A stretch of DNA of 64,000 nucleotides, from assembly GCA_033439295.1 (NCBI GenBank), contig JAVTLE010000005.1, positions 3,212,501 through 3,276,500 of the forward strand, in the 5' to 3' direction. Source of the stretch: Deuterostichococcus epilithicus. Lineage: Eukaryota > Chlorophyta > Trebouxiophyceae > Prasiolales > Stichococcaceae. This document shows positions 60,302 through 64,000 of this stretch, piece after piece. The notes beneath the pieces were generated by a model. The model had not been told where the DNA came from. It searched no databases and saw nothing but the letters and a program-made list of their open reading frames with translations. The position numbers were made by a program, and so were the translations under genes. The first letter of the stretch is position 1. Every line of letters begins with the position of its first letter.

Positions 60302-63300
60302 TCACGGCGCCACGAGCGCCCGGCGCAGCGGCGACAGGCTGTCACCGCCGGCTTGCGCGCCCTGCCGCAGCATCTCCGCCACCGGCGGTGCACCTGCGGG
60401 GCACAGCTTGCATGCTCAGATTCTTGGGCTGTTAGTTTTGCAGTCGCTATCCAACCTTCAGCCCAGCGATCTGCGGGTCACATGCTGGAGGCTGCCCCTT
60501 GAAGGCATGCGTCTCAGGTATGCGTCCAGTGTGCAGCACAAAATCCGCAAGATGTGTGCAGTGTTTGCCGTGTGTGGTCCAGGCATCCGAAGCATGAATC
60601 GCTGCCTGGACCTGCTTCACCAAAGACTCGCAGCAGCCGAGAACGGTGGGAGCGGGCTGCCTCGCCAGCGCCAGCAGACAGCCGACAAAACAGCTAAGGG
60701 CGCTGCACAAACGAGATTGTGGTGACACAGAGTAAGTCTACAGGCTGCCTGGGGCGCACCGACGCTGGCGGCAATGACGTTCATGATGGCCATGATGTTG
60801 ACGCCAAACGGCCACGCCAACGTGATGACGTGCGCCAGCTGCAGTGGGAGCATAAAGACGCGTCAGCATCTCGGTGACTTTCGGCATGATGGGCACATTG
60901 CATCCGCAAGCGTGGGAACTCCTGCACGCCGCGGCCAAGGCTAGCACTCAAGAGAGCCGTTGCTGGGCTGACCCCGAGCACCCGCAGCGCGGAGTGCCGT
61001 GGCAGGGGCACCAGACCGTGTGCGCAGCGACCGCAGCGCGGGAGAGGGGGAATGAAACCATGGAGAGAGGGGTGCAAACCACGTGCGCAATCTCAACCTC
61101 TGCTCATGCATGTGTTATGACGGCTGGAGCCGGCAGGTCACGCATGTCTCAGACGACCAGAAGTATCAACTTCAACAGGGTGCCGCATCACAGGTATTCC
61201 CTGGAATCACAAGCATCCCCTGTGACAAGGCTCACCTGCAGCGGCGTGAGAACCTCCTCAGTGACCACAGTTGAGATCTCCGCAATGAAGGAGTTCTCGT
61301 TGCGCAGCAGGCGGTCCATGCGCTGCGCGGCGCTCTTCGTCTGCATCGCGTCGATCGACGTCATCGCGTCCAGCTGCAGCGTCACGTCCGACCCGCTCTG
61401 CAGACAGTCAAGCCAATGCCAGTCAATGCCATTTCAGTGTTTTGGGTGTGTCATGCCTCTTTTGGTTCAGTCACCGCATCCAGCCGCAGCGTCGCGTCTG
61501 ACCTCCGATCCAAGGCACTCGCACTCTAGTGATCCTTTTAAACGGTCGACGAATTTGCCGATGACAGATCGTCCTCGCGCTGTCAAGAAGATTGCCTTTC
61601 AGTGTGGCTCTGGATATCGGTGGTCCTAGAGACTCTCGCTTGGGGGCTGGTGCCATGAGTGGGTCACGGCTGCAGCTGGATCGATCAGGGAAGCTGGCGA
61701 CGCATGTTGAAGCACAGGTGGCAACCCAGCAGTTGCTCCAAAGTGTTGGCAGTGGCCCACCGACAGGCTGTTGAGGAGCTCGCGCCTCTGCGCCATCATC
61801 GCGCCCAAATTCCGGAGTGCGGCATTCCGGACCTGCAGTTGCACATGACGCAGTGGGGTTAACATTCCATATTGCAGGCAGCAATCGAATAGAGCTAGAG
61901 CAGCGAGAAGTGTGCCGCACATAATGGTGTTGAACAGGGGACGCACCTGACTTTGGTGGCAGCTGGACATCATGGCTGTCGTCACGACGATGTTTGCTGC
62001 AGCAGCCGAGCAGCTCACCGCAGGCCCTGAGCGGCGCCCAGTGCGCCCGCTACCCCCATTCGAGCAGTTGCCCACAGCAGGGCGGCTGCTGCTGTCGAAA
62101 CGGTGACACAAAAGAACTGACGATCGGACGGAGCAGTCCGAGTCAGAGGGGTTCGAATGGGCCACGGTAAGGTGCCCACCAGGACCATCTTGTGCAGCTG
62201 CGGCGGGTCCATGGACAGCGACTCGGCGATGCCGCGCCAAAAGGCCGCCGTCGGCATGCCGCGCTGCTCCGCCGCGTACTGCGCCCACGCCGACAGCAGA
62301 TCCTGCGACACCAGGGAAGGAGGTTGGTTCATAAGTTGCTGGGGTCACAGGATACCAGGCGAGCACTGGCATACTTCGCTGCTGCGTGACGTCCTGCGCC
62401 CACGCCGACAGCAGATCCTGCGGGGCGTGCCGGCAGGCAGGGGTGGTAGGCAGCACACGCTTGGTGATGGTTTCACAGCGCAGCGCTTTTGCATCACGGG
62501 GGCAGCACCAGCGAGCGGCGGGGCAGACTGAACGCCGCAGCCGCCCACGGATGTGCAGTCGCCGGGGCGGCGGCGGCGCCCTGCCAGGAGTGAGCCATTT
62601 CACGTTGACGAGAGCAGGCGAGGGTTCAAGGGTTAGGCTTTAAGGCCGGCGCCGCACCGGGCGCAGCATGCAAAAGGTGAGCTTGAGGGCCCGCGTCTCC
62701 GCCAGCAGCTGCAGCAGGCGGCCGTACGCGGGAGACTTGTCGTCGCCGTTGCACCGCATCAGGCACACCGCGAAAGCGTTGACGTAGTCCTGCGCGGGGA
62801 CGCCACAGTGGCAGGCTTTTACTGTGGTATTGAAAATCCACTCCTCGGTAGCAATTGCCATTGCATGTGATGCACTGCGAGCGCACAGAGCCAGCAGCAC
62901 CGCCGGAATCCTGGCAGCGTGCTGAGCAAAACAGTCCTGAGACAGGCAATGCGCACGCAGTCCTGCAGTTGGGGTTCCAGGGTGGAGAGTGCTCACCTTC
63001 CACAGATCCTTGTACTGCAGGGTCGTGAACTCGCTCAGCTGCAGAGGAAACAAACATGCAGTGCCGTCAGTTGAACTGTCAGCAGCTCGGTAACCTGTGC
63101 AGCATGGAAACTCTCTGTGCCGACGTAAGCAACGCTAAGTGCCACTTTGCTGGCGCTCGGCGGCTGCGCAGGCGTGGCACCAAACGCCGTGGTGCGCAAG
63201 CAGGGCCTGTCATGGTGGCGCGGACCACGCCTCCAAGCATGCTTCAAGTTCTTTTGGTGTCGGATCAAGTGCACCCAGGCACCTGCATGCTCTGCAGGCA

Positions 63301-64000
63301 AGGGGTGCGACTTCCACATGTACCCATAGATGTGCAGCTTGCAATGCACCTCGCTGCGGCTGAAGCTCTGCTGGGAAAGCTGGGGAGCTTGTGTACATGC
63401 AGAAACTGCCCAGCAATGACTTTCAGATGAGGCACAGCAGCGCACCTCGCGGCGGGAGAAGCTCTGGGGGGCGCCCTCCCGCACGGTGAACGTCAGCCGG
63501 TCGTCGCTGCTGCCGACAGAGTCCTTGATGAGCTCCCATGTCTGATCGTTCAGCTTGTACCGGTTGGACAGGCTGGGCTGCTCGAACACAGCCACGCGGC
63601 CTGTGGGACGGGCAGGGACAGTTTGGCAGTTGCTTCGCGAAAGAGCCAGCCGGATTGCAATGCAAAGGTGCAAATTCGAGATCGAAGCATAGAAAGCGAA
63701 GCGGCTTCAGGTTGTGCGGTGGTTTGGTGTAGGACAGAGACTTGAACAACGACAGGCGGCTGCGCAGGGGGCTCACTGGACTGCTCTGGCGGCGAGGGAT
63801 GGGGCTCCTGCTTGAGCGGCGGCGGCGGCGTTGGCGACGGGATGGGGGGCGGCACCACAGAGCCAGGCGTCGAGACAGTCGGTTGCGGCAGCGCCTGCGT
63901 CTGCTGCGCCGCTGTGGCAATGTGCTGCTCCAGGGCCGTGTTACGCTGCAGCAGCGCCGCCTGCTTGGAGGCAGGACGCAGATGTGTGATCGTGCCGTCG
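60302..64000 (-). CDS. Probable bZIP-type transcription regulator, 5' end beyond the window
   Basis: The gene enters from the right edge. The first exon seen reads AALLQRNTALEQHIATAAQQ, resembling the end of a leucine zipper, then a Pro-rich stretch (VVPPPIPSPTPPPPLKQEPH). Next are LSNRYKLNDQTWELIKDSVG with DDRLTFTVREGAP (63600-63448), LSEFTTLQYKDLWK (63.0 kb), DYVNAFAVCLMRCNGDDKSP and LLQLLAETRALKLTFCMLRP (62.79-62.66 kb), and DLLSAWAQYAAEQRGMPTAA with IAESLSMDPPQLHKMVLVG (62.3-62.17 kb). Then come VRNAALRNLGAMMAQRRELL, SGSDVTLQLDAMTS and RMDRLLRNENSFIAEISTVV (61.4-61.2 kb), and LAHVITLAWPFGVNIMAIMN. That joins in phase across an intron to APPVAEMLRQGAQAGGDSLS, stop 60302-60304. Green-algal bZIP proteins have a similar C-terminal helical region, but the basic region is outside the window, so the call rests on the zipper-like piece and general resemblance. 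Confidence 0.5.
61361..61508 (-). repeat. Duplicated exon start (SGSDVTLQLDAMT)
   Basis: Exon start at 61398-61361; copy at 61508-61471, 110 bp upstream in the intron, reading RSDATLRLDAVT. About 28 of 35 bases agree. The upstream copy lacks a clear polypyrimidine-AG acceptor. Confidence 0.8.
62252..62421 (-). repeat. Duplicated exon start (DLLSAWAQYAAEQRGMPT)
   Basis: The exon start at 62307-62252 has a copy at 62421-62367, about 114 bp upstream, reading DLLSAWAQDVTQQRSMPV. Some 28 bases in a row are identical, and both copies carry CGCAG acceptors. This is the least decayed pair in the window. Confidence 0.9.

Noticed and set aside
62135-62165. GGGGTTCGAATGGG resembling a tRNA T-arm
   Set aside because: No cloverleaf can be drawn around it.
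1-64000. Transposon, LINE or virus-like elements, including capsid, integrase or reverse transcriptase fragments
   Set aside because: No reverse transcriptase, integrase, transposase, capsid or terminal-repeat pattern was seen on either strand; the repeats found are short local duplications.

Overview
The window is nuclear DNA of a unicellular green alga, most likely a Chlorella-like trebouxiophyte. The reasons are high GC, genes broken into many short exons by GT-AG introns of roughly 100-400 nt, scattered TTTAGGG-type telomere motifs, and proteins that resemble plant and green-algal homologues. There is no operon logic. No rRNA, tRNA, CRISPR array or recognisable transposon or viral element was seen. 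Exon joins were worked out by hand from splice sites, codon phase and remembered family sequences, so gene ends are firmer than some internal joins. One base, at 20374, is N.

Layout, left to right. 1-5834 (-) is the 5' part of a long coiled-coil protein that runs off the left edge. 6356-8616 (+) is the GPN-loop GTPase GPN1. 8992-14974 (-) is a fusion of methylthioribose-1-phosphate isomerase (MtnA) and methylthioribose kinase (MtnK). 15360-16841 (+) is an unrecognised coiled-coil gene. 17460-19514 (-) is a secreted RNase T2. 19923-21914 (-) is a stand-alone formiminotransferase. 22470-22933 (+) is a small single-pass membrane protein. 23969-27196 (-) is a PLAT-domain membrane protein, probably chloroplast-targeted. 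27713-30008 and 30570-32701 (both -) are tandem paralogous extended short-chain dehydrogenases.

33494-52626 (-) is a 19 kb gene in about forty exons for the spliceosomal helicase Brr2 (U5 200 kDa). 53254-59447 (+) is an ABCG half-transporter with microexons. 60302-64000 (-) is a partial gene for a probable bZIP-type regulator that runs off the right edge. Divergent pairs share short upstream regions at 5835-6355, 14975-15359, 21915-22469 and 52627-53253.

Two observations stand out. The first is the MtnA-MtnK fusion, joined in phase across an intron, which puts two consecutive methionine-salvage enzymes in one polypeptide. The second is a recurrent pattern not explained by ordinary annotation: in at least eight introns of four genes, the start of the next exon, usually with its 3' splice site, has a decayed second copy a short distance upstream, mostly 110-124 nt away. 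The tandem dehydrogenases also differ by one intron. Together these suggest that local tandem duplication around splice acceptors is common in this genome.
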